Below, in pieces: positions 23,461-36,200 of a stretch of DNA of 64,000 nucleotides. The DNA is taken from positions 548,804 through 612,803 of the forward strand of contig JAYKAV010001267.1 of the NCBI GenBank assembly GCA_035582835.1. The letters are read 5' to 3'. Position numbers and translations under genes: made by a program. Numbering within the stretch: the first letter of the stretch is position 1; each line of letters begins with the position of its first letter. The stretch is from Phoebastria nigripes. Taxonomy: Eukaryota > Chordata > Aves > Procellariiformes > Diomedeidae. The notes beneath the pieces are model-generated. The model worked only from the letters and a program-made list of their open reading frames with translations. It had not been told where the DNA came from and ran no database searches.

Positions 23461-26400
23461 CAGCTTGTACATACTTTATTCTTCTTAAAACACAAAAGTA
23501 GCATGAGACATTTTGAAAAGCTAGTTCATGTACCTTTTCAAAATTCCACAGATAATCCAGATTTCTGGGTTTATAAGAAAGCCTTTTTTCTCTTGTCAAA
23601 CATGTTGCTATGTAGCAAATTCAAATACATTATCTAAAACAGATTTTCAAGGCAAGAAAATTTTTGGATTATAAAATATCACAATTCTACACAAAGTCTG
23701 TTTTTTCTTTCCTTAGAAGAAGAAAAATACTTTCCAAAGCAGCCAGGGAAACATTCTTGTTTAAAAGGACTGCATGCAGCTATAACATATATAGCAATGG
23801 ATTTATTCCTAATGGATTGAGTGGAGTCTGTGGTAGTCTATTATCCATCATTACTGAACACTTAAAACCAAGAAGCAGTCCAAGATTTTAAATGGATCTT
23901 CAAACTCCTCCAACAAAAGCACCTGAATGCACCAGTTGATTACTTACCTGATTATATTACAATGGAGGAGATAGGACATAAGCGATTAAACACCAAAGTG
24001 CTTTTAAACACAATGCAGTTAACATGTCATTACGATAAATGTTTGGCTGACTACAATATTTCAAAGCAGAGGACACAGTCTTCTGGTTTTGTGGATCACA
24101 GGCTCTCTTTGATGTCCCACAGCTATTCTCGGAGGGCAGCTCAGAAACTGTTCCATTTTAATCCATTCTGATTAATGCCACAAAATGAGTTTTCCTGACA
24201 CCGGTAATTTTTCTCTGCTGGGGAGTGATTGAAGAGGATGGGCTTTCATCCCAGCACAGCAAATCANTGGCAGCCTGTTACAACAAAGAGTTAACCATCT
24301 TCTTCAGCAAATGAGATGAAACTGTAAGTTGTTTTCTTTTAATTAACTCCTCACTAGATTGCTCCAGGTCCTCCTGGCACCCCTCAGCTCCGAGACAATA
24401 GCAGTGCTNCCAGCTAGGGTAGGATTTTGGAGCACTCAAGTTTCCTGGGAGTAGCCGTGCTCTGCGTGAGTCAGGTCACGCTTTTCTCACGCTGTCTGAG
24501 AACGCTTTTGGAGAGACTGATTGTGGGCACAAGGCAAGACGAACATATCTGAAGTCATTTAGACAGGCTCAGCATGCTCGTGACTCAGGATGACCAGCAG
24601 AGATAACATATCAGTAACCCACACCAACTCCGCTGTTCATAATGAATTCCTTCCTCTGGGTTTACTTTCCACTGATTACCCTCTTGGTTTTCTGAATTTA
24701 GCATTACTGCCTTAGGACTCCGGATTCTATTTAGTTTATGTCCCTATGTAGGCTTGGTTGCTCTTCTCCACACAGTGTATTCTTAGACTGTGGGGCAAAC
24801 CACAAGGCTTATGATGAGCTTTTAATGCACAAGGCTGCTATGTTAGTACACGACCATATAGGAACATTGTAGTGGTGCCAGGAGTTGGATCCGGAGAGGG
24901 GTCCTGTGGTCAGGACTCCCAAACAGGCTGCTCCTGGGTAGGTGGATACACATGGGGTCACTGTACACATCCAGAGCCTACTGTACACATTATAGAGAGG
25001 AGGTTAATGCAGACAGTGCAAATGCTTCCTGGCAGGGACAGTCACCAGCCCACATCAAATAAAAATGCAGGAGAGACTTTCAGGAAGGAAGTGAAGCTAG
25101 GTACTGGAGTGTGCTCCTAGAAAATTTACAAAAAGCATGGAAAATATGCTTATATGGAATTAAACTTATAGAAGAACATAGAATTAGTAGGTAAAGTGTG
25201 GCGGTATCATGGCTGGTTGGGTCTGCAATTCAGTGCAGTAAAGGGACTGAGCAGGCAGTCTGTTTGGACATGCGCTACCACAAGTGAATAAATCAGGTTT
25301 TGGACAAAATTTGTCATTAGTTTATAGTGGTGCAAACTTATCTCCCTCTCTCTCTGAAGTGATGCTGATAAAGATGAAAACAAACACAGATGCCCAAATG
25401 AAAGGATAATGTAGATCTTGTTCGGATAAGAAAATGTACAGTTCATTATACATAAGGAGAAGCTGTTCAGCTAGTGTGATGAATTCTCCCCACAAAACAG
25501 ATATAAACCAGGTGTCTGAACCTGCTTCTGGAGGTGCATTTCTCTTCATATTGACTAGAAAGAGAACCTAGATGATCAGTTTATACTATGTGTCTAATTC
25601 ATTTCAGAGCTCTACATTTAGGTGAGATCCCTTCCACTGAGTGTAATACAAAGTCCAGTTAAGTCAATGTTAATTTTCCCTGGGCTCTAGAACATTGAAT
25701 AGAAACCATCATAATAGCTAAAATCTTATTCTCACCTGTAAAGCATGGACTTCCAGAGAATCAATGTGCAATTATCACTGGTTTCAAAACAATTCACTGT
25801 TGATAACTGGTGCAAAACTCATAGACTTCAGTAACATGTTACCCTTATATTCAGGTGACAAAGACTGGTTCATTCTAGTTAGTACCCTTCTCACAACATA
25901 CACTAAAATCACACCTGCAAATTAGGCTAGGTATCCTAAAGAGAAAACAGGATGATGTGAAAAGAGGTGAAGACTATGAGCTTGATATCATTGGCAACAT
26001 CAAGATTATATGATTTTAAAATGTTGTANGAGTTCTTATATTCAAGTTGCTCACACAAAATAGGAAAAAATAATGTCATAATTATGCTCTCTTTGAGATG
26101 CAAACACATAAATATTAATCTCTACTAGTTTAAACAACAGTTGAGGCAACGATTAGAAAAGGATTAAAAAAGAGCATCAGACTCCTCTAAAGGCAGTGAA
26201 AAGCCAGGCAGGAGCCTGGCACTCAGGCACATCCAGTAACCCTCCATGCGCGTTAACACCCTGTCCTGGAACCTCGGTGGATTTGCCTCACTCCAGATTG
26301 AGACACATCCTGTCAGTCAAATGGGCCTGTCAGTCAAATCTGCACCACAAAATGTCTGTTTAGTAGAGTGCGAAAAATAAACTTAATCTACATGGGTATA

Positions 26401-26928
26401 GCGAAACACAGTGGTGAACGTGCACATGGGGAACATTTTTTCAAATCAGCTACTAAAAATCTTCTGAGACGTGCCCAGCTTTACAATGGGAGTGGTAGTC
26501 ATGCTAGTCAAGGAAGACGTTTTAAAGATTAAATCAAAGTTAGGACAAAAATGGTTTTTTCAATCATTTAACATTTGTGTTTCTGTAACACAGATGGCTT
26601 TAAAAAAAAAAGCCAATTTATCATACTGGAATTAAACTTTAATTAGATAGTCTAGTTCTGCATTGCCAATATTAATTTATAAGAACTCTAATATGCACTG
26701 ATACCTGGGTTGCTTGAATCAGACTGCAGGATTCAAGAGCTGGAATCAGTCCAGCACTTTGAAGTTTGACAGTCTGAAGGACTAGTTTTATTTTGGATTG
26801 TTTCTTGCCCTTCCCAGTTTTGGGAAGAATGATGAATTATCTACTACCTTTTAACTTCCTGCTCAACAGGTCAGTCAGGGACACCACATGAAAAGACACT
26901 GAGGTAATATATGTAATCTACCAGCACG
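23461..26928. other. Unique non-coding DNA, no gene seen
   Basis: No recognisable gene. Small local duplications are present: CTGTACACAT occurs twice within 24961-24990, and a 14-base unit is repeated at 26309-26339. Four undetermined bases lie in the whole 23-31 kb section, three of them here (24267, 24409, 26030). Confidence 0.6.
26309..26339. repeat. Tandem duplication of a 14-base unit
   Basis: CCTGTCAGTCAAAT is present twice, separated by three G residues. A simple local duplication with no sign of a mobile element. Confidence 0.85.
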
Positions 26929-27601
26929 GAATCATAGGAAAAATTTAAGTTGGGAGGGATCTATAGAGATCTCTCTTCCAACTTCTTACTCAAAGCTGAA
27001 CTAACTCAAGTAGTAAATTGGTTTCCTCAGGGTCTTGTCCAGTCAAATTCTGAAATGCTCTAAGGAGGAAAATTCCAAAGTCTCTCTTTGCAACCTATTA
27101 CAGTCCTTCAAATCTCTCATAGTGAACACTTTTTTTCTGTATATCCAGGCAAAATTTACCTTGCTACAACTTTCTGCCATGGCATCTTGTCCTTTCATTG
27201 TGCACTACAATGCAATTGCATTGTAAGAGGAGTCTGTCTCTGCCTTCTCCATACCTCCCCTCTAGGTAGTGAGAGGCAGCAACTAGAGCCCCCTTGCCCT
27301 TCTCACCTCCATGCTAGGAAAACACATTTTAATCAGTGTCCCTTTCTACGCCATATGCACCAGCTCCCTGACCATCTGAATGGCCCTTCTGCAGACTCTC
27401 TACAGTTTCTTGACATCCCTTTTATACTGGAGACCCCAAAATCAGCCACCATACTCCATATGTTAGACTCAGGAGCACTGAGTACAGGGCAATGATCACA
27501 TCCTTCAGTCTACTGGCCACAGTTCTGTTAATAGAGCTTCAGCAGGTCTTTAACCGTCATCACTGGAATGGCCCACTGCTGACTCAGTAGTATCAGCTTT
27601 A
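26929..27601 (-). mobile_element. Old avian CR1 LINE relic
   Basis: It begins with GGAATCATAGGAAAAATTTAAG and GTTGGGAGGGATCTATAGAG, a mutated form of the reverse-complemented CR1 3' end. It continues with CCCTTCTGCAGACTCTCTACAG (consensus for CCTCCGCTGGACTCTCTCCAG). ACTGGAGACCCCAAAATCAG, CCATACTCCATATG and GGCCCACTGCTGACTCAGTA then follow, in the correct order for ORF2 read backwards. No frame is open across it. Its divergence is intermediate: more decayed than the copies at 13958, 38265 and 50059, but closer to typical bird CR1 than those at 4476 and 22497. The right boundary is where I lose the match. Confidence 0.88.
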
Positions 27602-30600
27602 TTAATATTAAGATATCAAATATGTCAATTTTCATTTCAATTTTCCAGAATTGCATAGCACCAGCATCACCTGTCTTCCATCTTCGTAGCTACCACCATG
27701 ACCATTACGCTTTGTATCACCCGTGGGTAGCTTTCTGGTCTCTTCTGGAAGGGAATGTAGGCAAAACAAGCTTCATCAGTTACCACTGCAATGTCCAGGG
27801 ATTAAACTTTCTCTGATTCTCTGGCACTTTAGTCTCTTTGATCCCAAGAGCACTTCCTTGTCCTTTTTAATATTATCAACATTACTATCACACAGCCATG
27901 AGCATACCACTCTCCTTCATCTTTTCAACTCTAACTCAAGATCAGCTTCTGAAGATGGAAGGTTATCTTCTGCAGAATAAACAACATTCTTCTTTCTTTT
28001 TGGTGCTTTTTTTGTATGGCTCACTGTAAAGCTAAAAGCTATAGAACATCTTCATTCTGAAAGTATATAACCACTGCTGAGCACACCAGACCCAAAGGAT
28101 AATTCTATGCTGTAGATCTATCCAGACCAAAAATAGATAGGTTCCAAAAAGCATCTTGTTTAGGTAAAGCAAGAAATCACAGAGAAGACTACAAAATTAA
28201 TCATCAGATATTGCTGCGCAGGCAGCTCTGCGAAGCCCACAAGAGCTTGCTGCAGCTGAAACCTGTGGTCCCAGGGTTCAGCCATCTATTATCCCAAGTA
28301 TAGCTTGATGCAGCCAGGTTGTATGACCTCAGTTTAGTCTTATTGGCAAAATTGTTGTTAAGTTTTTAAAAAGTACATGAGCTAAAGATTAAAAAAAAAA
28401 AAAGCAAGATGAAAACACAGGCAGAGATGTAATTGCTGAATAATAATTGGTAATAGTTAGCAACACAAGTATTTGAGAGGAAAAATAGTGAACCAATATA
28501 AAACCCTAAGGAAAGAAAGCAGAGCACTGGCAGATGGCAACTCAGGAACAGCAAGGACCAGCCAGTTCCAAGGAGCAATACAGGCCAACTCTTCCCCACC
28601 TGACTGATGACTGGCTGGCTAATAAATAATTAATTAATACTCTTAAGCAGTGTATATCCTGCTTGCAGAATGTCTTTGTGCATGGTAAAAATACTTGAAC
28701 AAACACAATCACAGTAAGGAGGTGTTGCATGGCTATCTTGGATAGCTTGAGACTGATATTAAGAAGCTCCAGAAGCAAACGTTCTCATTCACCAAAAAAA
28801 AAGAAAAAATTTTTAAAAATCACCACCAAACCCAGGTGTTTAATATTCATCTGGGCTGTTAGTAAGAAAAGCATGTGCAAATAATCTCAGTGTCCACAGG
28901 ACCTTCTCAGACAATTTCAAGGGATTTTTTTGGTTTTGTTTAAGGCTTGGTGGGTGGTTGAGAGTTTGTGGTTGTTTCTCACTACCTTCTCCCACAGTTA
29001 TCTCTGTGCCAGGAAGACTTTCTTAAATCTGCTAGGTGACCAAGGAAGTGTGACGGATACTTCCAGACATGAACCCACAAGACTATGCAAGAGCAATACC
29101 TTACCATGACACACATAAGGCTACTCTGCAGTCATAACTGTATGCCTAAACCAGGCTCCCTGCTCACCCAGAGAGATCTCCTAGTGATATGGTTGCCACC
29201 AGCACATACTGGCGTGCTAATGCAGCCTTGCTGCCAAGAGTTGAGACAACTTATCTCTGTTTACAATACAGAGTTCATGGCTAAGCAACCACAAAATGTT
29301 TTTATAGCTCAATTCAGCCTGTAACCTCAAAGACATCTTGCTGTTTCTGACCTTTACTTACAGAAACATGATGGCATGGGAAGGCATGACCAACTCAGCA
29401 CTTCCTCAGGGAGTCTAGTTTTGGTGGTGATAGGTGTTTCTGTTTCATATATTCTTCACCATTAGAGGAATCAAATGGGAAGAAGAGGACTTTCCTTTAA
29501 TCATGTGAATATTAATTAACAAATTGTCACCTTAATTCCAGGAGACACTTTTAACAATGAGCTTTGGCGTTTTTTATAATGGCTTAACGTGGAATCAGTT
29601 TTCCTTGTTTCCTACTGCAAAATGTTGTAAATTGCTTAGCTGTTGTGGCGTTTAACCTCAAAAGCATATATGTTTCTTGTGGGAATGGATCTTCCTTACG
29701 GTTGTCATATCAGTTTAGCTTTATGTGCTGTGAGCACTACCTAGATGAGAACTATGAATGAAGGCATGTATTAGAATATTATTGTCCCAATGAAATGAAA
29801 CATTTAGGGGAGTGAAACAGGGCATACTTTCAGTAGCAGTAGACAACAGTTTTAAGCAAGATATTTAATAACTTCCCTAAAAAGAAAAGCACGTATGTAA
29901 CCTGGCATTTTGCTAGGTCAAAGCTAATCATCCTTACTGTTATTCCAAGCGCTGCAAGTTCATTAACGAGCACAAGTTGCCATTCACTTGATTTTCATGC
30001 AGTTCCCTGGTCATAAAATGATTTTTTAATCTACAGAGAAACAAGCTTGCTACTTCATATATAACCCTTCTAGATGTGAAACAAAAGATTTCCCTGACAA
30101 ATGCGTTAGCTAGATTGCACTCAGTGCCTCCAGCACAGTATTCACTGTTTTATTAATTCCTGTCATAAGCTGCAGCATTTTCCTGACAGACAGCTACTGT
30201 GTTCCCACTTTCAAAATAAGAGGCAACAAGACAAGAGCTGATACATACTGAAGCTACAGTCAGTCTCTAGTGATACAGAAAGCTCCAGTTTCGGTGTTCT
30301 CTGCCCACACTACCTTCTGGTGGGCTTTAAGGACACATTCATAAGGCGGAGTTCATGCCTCCAGTAAACATGGAGTGAGTGAGAGAGCACAGTAAAATGT
30401 GTTAGCAGCAAAGCTAAATGAAACAGCAGAACACTGTGGAGCTTTTTAATGTCCAAAACAGCAATGTGTGAATGCCTAGCTAACTATCCTTGAAAATAAA
30501 ATCAGTCATTGAGTATCTTTCCCTTTGCTGACCAAGAAATAAGTTTAGAGGATCTATGTTTCCCTTTCAACAGCTGTTGGCAAAACAAATAGTCTTGTGG

Positions 30601-31601
30601 NGGGTGACACACTGTATGTCAAAATCTTCCACTTGGTTGGGGCCAAACTGGAATGACTTTCACCAGCCTCCTGAGCAGCCCCAGTTCCAGGTGGGAGCAG
30701 CGCCAGCGGGCAGCACGCTGTGCCTGGTCACTCAACAACAGGCCAGTTCCCAGCTGATCCAGTACCCTGCCCCGTGCATTGTCCTTTTTCCTGCCTGATT
30801 GCTGCACATGTTGCTAAGTGAAAACATGAGGAAAATAAGCAAATCAGTAGAGAGAAATTATTTGGGATGGATGAGAAAACAGACAGTGCCCAAAGAGAAT
30901 CAGTTCCCATCTTTGTTTATCAAGTTAGCAAAACCACTAACTCAGAAAGATTGGTGAAGCAGCTGTATGAGAACTAGTAGTTTCAGTTCTTCTAGGTCTG
31001 AGCAAATGGATTTCTTGTTTTGGCTTCACAATGGTATGATGCCTTTGGGTTTCACTTTGAGGTCAGCATTCAAAGCAAGCCAGAAGCTCAGAATGAACCT
31101 CAGCTGGAATCAATGACTTTTTCTGAGCTTCCACAACACACTTGGTATTACTCAACACATATTCTAATTGAGCAACCTTTCTCCAGAGAAGGGAGAGAAG
31201 TTTTATCCAGTCTTACTTGTTTTCAAGCAACATTTCAGACCATGTTCTCATTTAATTGTACCAATGCAATTTTCATTGGAGAATCTTGGGTAAATTCAGG
31301 TTTTGATTTCCATCAGGCTGCATTTCAGTCCTTGTAACCAAAACGTCACTGGAAAACCAAGGGCAAACAAGAATCTAATGCTAGAGAACTGAGTTTTCAA
31401 CTACATTATATGAATTGATTACACACTTTTTAATACCTTCTTCTTTGTATACTGTTTCCCCCCTCAATATTTGGTATATTTTGTTTCTCAAAATTTGCAA
31501 TTCACTGTTTGAATTTATATCTTTAGGAGAGAGAGTTGTATGTTGTTTCAGCTTAATGAGAATGAAATATCAATTGAGTTGAGTGAAATATAAAATGTGA
31601 A

Positions 31602-31624
31602 TTTTTTTTTTTTTTATAAAAAAA
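31602..31624. repeat. T14-AT-A7 homopolymer pair
   Basis: Fourteen T residues are followed by AT and seven A residues. The arms could pair as a short AT hairpin. It is most likely a simple low-complexity tract. Confidence 0.8.
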
Positions 31625-32062
31625 GGACATTCAGCTGTAGATATTTTGTAAAGGTGCATACCCACTATGCCAAAGAACAACAGTATAAGCAGATATTTGA
31701 TTCAGTAAATCAAATAGCCAACAAAACTCTGTACATATCCTAGAAATATTCTATTTTTGTGCCTAACTTTGAAATTGCTGACAGTATTCTCATTTCAAGG
31801 TTTTATTCAAGATCCAAAAACACATTTGGGGACTTCGGGATTTTTAATCAGTTTCATGTAGACAATCAGTAAAGATTATATATTTATATAAGCCCAGTCT
31901 GTCACCTTTATCCAGATTCTTAATATACTACAGATGCCTTGCACAACTCAGTATAGGACTTAGTTACGTGCTATAAGAGAAAGAGATTGACTTCAAAATT
32001 AAAAATATTTTATCTCTATTTAGAACTGCATCAGGAAAAGGGAAAAGGAACCAAATAGAAGA

Positions 32063-32096
32063 CCTGTCAGAAACCTGTCAGAAACCCTGTCAGAAC
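32063..32096. repeat. Three-copy tandem repeat of an 11-12 base unit
   Basis: CCTGTCAGAAA occurs three times in a row, the copies differing by one or two bases. Looks like local replication slippage. Confidence 0.85.
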
Positions 32097-33159
32097 TAAA
32101 GTAATTCGAACCCCCTCAGAACAGTCCCTTCAGACACTTTCTGAAGCATCCTGCATTTGTACAGCTCTTACCCAGGTTTCATACTCTACAGTTGCTCAAG
32201 CTATCCTACAGTATGCCTCAAAGACCTGCAGGCCTGATTCATTTTTGTTCAGGACTCAGAGGAGGAAGTTGATTCTGCAGCCAAACAGCCAATGGAAAAT
32301 ATCAATACATCTATGATATCCGCTTTAAAATAAGGTGGTTGTTCAACACATTGCTAATCATTTATGATTAGTGCTTTCTTGTTTATCTCGTTAGGTTCTA
32401 CAGTTACATTACACATATATATTTGTGTGCATTTTCTGAAATAATTTGTTGCTTCTATTCAGTATTGGCCATTTAAATGAAATATGCAAATTTAACTTTG
32501 CTAATTGTATAGGATTTACCTTAGATAAGGAAAACTGTGTTAGCTCTGTTCTTTGTGGTATCTCTAGTATTGATTTGCAGTAAATAGCATGTGTTTCAAT
32601 TCCAGATCCTAGCAATCTTCACCTCAAATGCATGGTAATATTGATCCTCCTTTGTGGTTGTTTTGCCCATTACTTTCCGCCACAATCTCTAGTCTTGTCT
32701 CTGAAGGTCATTTTCAGAACCATTTTCCTAATGAGATAGATTCAATAAAGTCATCTGACAATTCAAAGACAATTTAAAAGAATAGGTTTTCAGAGCAGGA
32801 AAACATCATTGCAAATGCGAAGACCACTGAGTGTCATTTAGGGCCTGCTTCAAGTGCTCAGCTCCTCTAAATCTAAGCCTTTAAATATGTTGGTAGAGCA
32901 AAGTGGAGATGAGTCTTACTCCACATGAAAAGCTGGAGGAGTTTGTGGTCCGCAGCAACATAGGTATGTAGGTAGGAACTAAAAACTGTACTGGGTCAGA
33001 AACTGGCCACCAAAGGGTTCTCATTAAAAAGCTTCATTTTGATCCTATAGATTTTTTATAGCTTTAAATTGTATTTTTATTTGATTACTGAACAACAACA
33101 AAAAAAGGCTGTTACTTCTCTCCATCCTCGGCAAACTCATTACTGTGCTCTAAAGTGAC

Positions 33160-33205
33160 AATAACAGTGTAACTGTTACTAATAACAGGCGACTGTTACT
33201 AATAA
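33160..33205. repeat. Short direct and inverted repeats of ACTGTTACTAATAAC
   Basis: ACTGTTACTAATAAC occurs twice in tandem, separated by a four-base spacer. It is preceded by ATAACAGTG, which is nearly its reverse complement. The segment could form a small hairpin. Confidence 0.75.
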
Positions 33206-36200
33206 CTCACGTTGTTCCAGAGACCTTTTCCTGTGGGTGTTTTGAGAGCTGATACGCAAAGACCCTGGCAAAGAATCTTATCAGAGAAAACTGGTGTTTA
33301 GCCACACTAAGTTTGCAGCTGTCTCTATGCCAGCATCAAAGCATTGCTTTAACAGGGGAAAAAAGGACAACAGGTCTGAGTGGCAGGGTGTACTCTTCCT
33401 AGCCCCTGCGAGCAGAGAGCCTGCAATGAAAAGAGCTATTATGGGACACTTTCAAGCCAGCATTTATAATGTAACTCTGCTGAGTCATGTCCTCCTTTCA
33501 AATACAGAAGAACACTTTAAAAGTAACTTTGCCCAAAATGCCAAAAATCTGTAGTCTGTTTACTGCTCTGGTTATTGGTTTCTAACGATGCCAGAGGGCA
33601 CAGACACGTTTCCTAACTACTGAAGCTGGCATGTCTTATAAGCCACTTTTACACAAAGTGCAACTTTGCTGAGAATGTCAGGGTGAAAGGCCACAGTCCC
33701 ATCTGACCATGTGCTGTGCTGGAAAAATGCCTCATCTTTTTTCTTTCCAATATTGAATACTGCTCTAGTACTACTGCTGTGCGGTCAGATGTAGTATGTC
33801 TTCACAAACTTATCCTGCACTTCTTTGGGTCACTTGTCCTGCACCTCTTGGTCGCTCAGACTGAATGGTTCAGCACAGCAGCACTTTTCTTTCCTAATAC
33901 CTTGCTCTCTGGCCTGTCAGCTCAGCTACTTGGGCAGAAGCCTTTAATAAGTAACCTTTGTGCCACAGCCACAGACTTTTTGCTAAGTCTCATGTGGGGA
34001 AGCAGGGTCTGGTTTGTTGGTTTTTGTTCAGATGACAGTGAGCAAATAGCTCTTTCCCTCATTCTCTTCCAAATAAGAACCAAGAAAGAAGCAGTGGACT
34101 AGTGCTGGCAGTGGCATGGTAAGGATGGGATCTACTGGATCAACCAGAGAGTTTGTTGTGTACAGTACTGGTAGCAAATTTCATTTTCTTTACTGTCTAC
34201 AAGTAAACTTCCTCCCGTATAAGGCACACAGTTTCCAGTCACTCTCTTTCAGCAACAATAAAATACCTCTGTTTGATTTCTACGAAATGCCAAAACCAGT
34301 TCATCTGTGATCTAGAACATCTATATAATATCCCAAACAATTTATAGGACTATTAGGTAACACAGATTGTGATAAAATTTTGAATACCTATACATAAGAA
34401 ACATTTCTGTTCAGCTTCTAAGGTTTCTACTATGCATAACCTTTGTGAAAGCAGTAAAACAAGAATTTAAGCAACCCAAGAGTGCATGGTTTTTTGTCTT
34501 CCAGCCAAGCAAATACATGGCCACTGCTCACCGCAGACCAGACCTGAAGACCAATCTGAAGTCTGTTTCCTAGAAATGTCTACTTTCTTGCATCCATTTA
34601 CCAAACATTCCTCAAATTTCCTTCTGCTGACCCATTCACTGTGTTGTCCCCACATGCACACTGTTAGTTATCTGAAGCTCTGCAGCATGCTTGGAGGGCT
34701 GCTGTGGTAGGGAGCTGTGGAAAACCAGCAAAGTTATAGTTGCAAAATGTGACTGAAAACATACGGCAGAGATAGCAGCAGGAGATAACCAGCTACCCAG
34801 TGAAGGAATGGCATGTTCATGCTGCAACACTACATAGAATTTCTTTGCTTCTGTTATTTTGGGATAAATGTGTGTGACACAATGATGATGTTCACAAGTG
34901 GATTTTACTGCTTCAATCTCTTAGTTTAGTGCTTTAACATCCCATTCACTCAGCAGCTATATAAGCTGGAGTTCAGTGGCGTGCTAGTGCTAAGAGACAG
35001 CTTCTGGGCCAGAGATAACATTAAAACTTATTTGGTGCACCTAAAAGAACTATAGATTCACATGCATACAAACACTTCTTCACTTCAAATCCAAACTTGA
35101 ACTACTCTGTACAGGTGATTCTTCTCTAATAAGCAGAATAACATTATTTTCCCGCACCAACAAATGCATCTTTATTGGTAAATTCTTCTAAAATTCTCTG
35201 ATTTTTAGCCTGTAAAAGCAAAAAAGCTTGAACTATTTGATGTAGAAACTTTCAAAAGTCTTGTTTATATTTCTCTTTTCAATATAATTTTTCTTTAGAA
35301 CTCTATTTACATTTAAATTTTAAAGAGACAAAAGCAAACCAAATATAAGACTTCTTTGATGTCAACTGAACTGTTGTTTTGTAAATTAAATTATACTTTC
35401 AAGAAGTAGCAGAAGCACAGTTTCCCGAGTTTCTCATTTGACTTGAGAACCAAAAAGTCAATTCCCTACACAGCTGAACCCATAAGGATTTCATCATTCT
35501 TGAAGAAAACTCAGAAAACCATGGTCCCAGATATGTCTGTAGACACAATATCTCTAACACTTAACAGTCTATTTCCTGAAACAAATTATGAACCATGAAT
35601 TTAAAAGATGTGTTTACAAACATCTTAACTATATATGTTAGGAGACACATTTAGTCTGGATTTTTTCATTGCTATACTGCAAATCACCCATTTTCTGAAC
35701 AGAAAATGAGAACTTTCATAAAATATATGTTAAACTGAAAGCATTTCTTGCAATCCAGGTGATGAGATGCAAAACATTTTATGGCATGGCTGCTGGAAAC
35801 AATAGATTTCCATAATTTTTCCTTATATATATAATTTATAAGCATATGCAAGAAAAATTATTATTTCCAAACACTCTAGCTTCATCCTGTTCCACAAATA
35901 GACTAATTCTTTTCTAGCAGGATATTTGAACAATACTTTACTGTGGCTAAAACTTTAAATAACACAAGTGTGATGAAACCTGCACTATTCGTGCAAAGAA
36001 GATAAATTATTATCTCTTCTGCATTTCATCAACAGAGTTTTTCACTGGAAATAATTATCTACAAGAACGTAATAATTTTGTGTTGGGGTGGATATGATCA
36101 ACTGTAGGCTAAGTTCATCATGTTTTATTATTATTCTGTTTTATTAGGGATAGTAAAATTTATGGTACACATCATAGAATTTTTTGTCATAAAACTGACA

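Noticed and set aside
32855..32895. Similarity to an archosaur palindromic repeat (GGGCCTG..TGCTCAG)
   Set aside because: Only one short arm is visible and the reverse arm is absent. The match is too short to trust.
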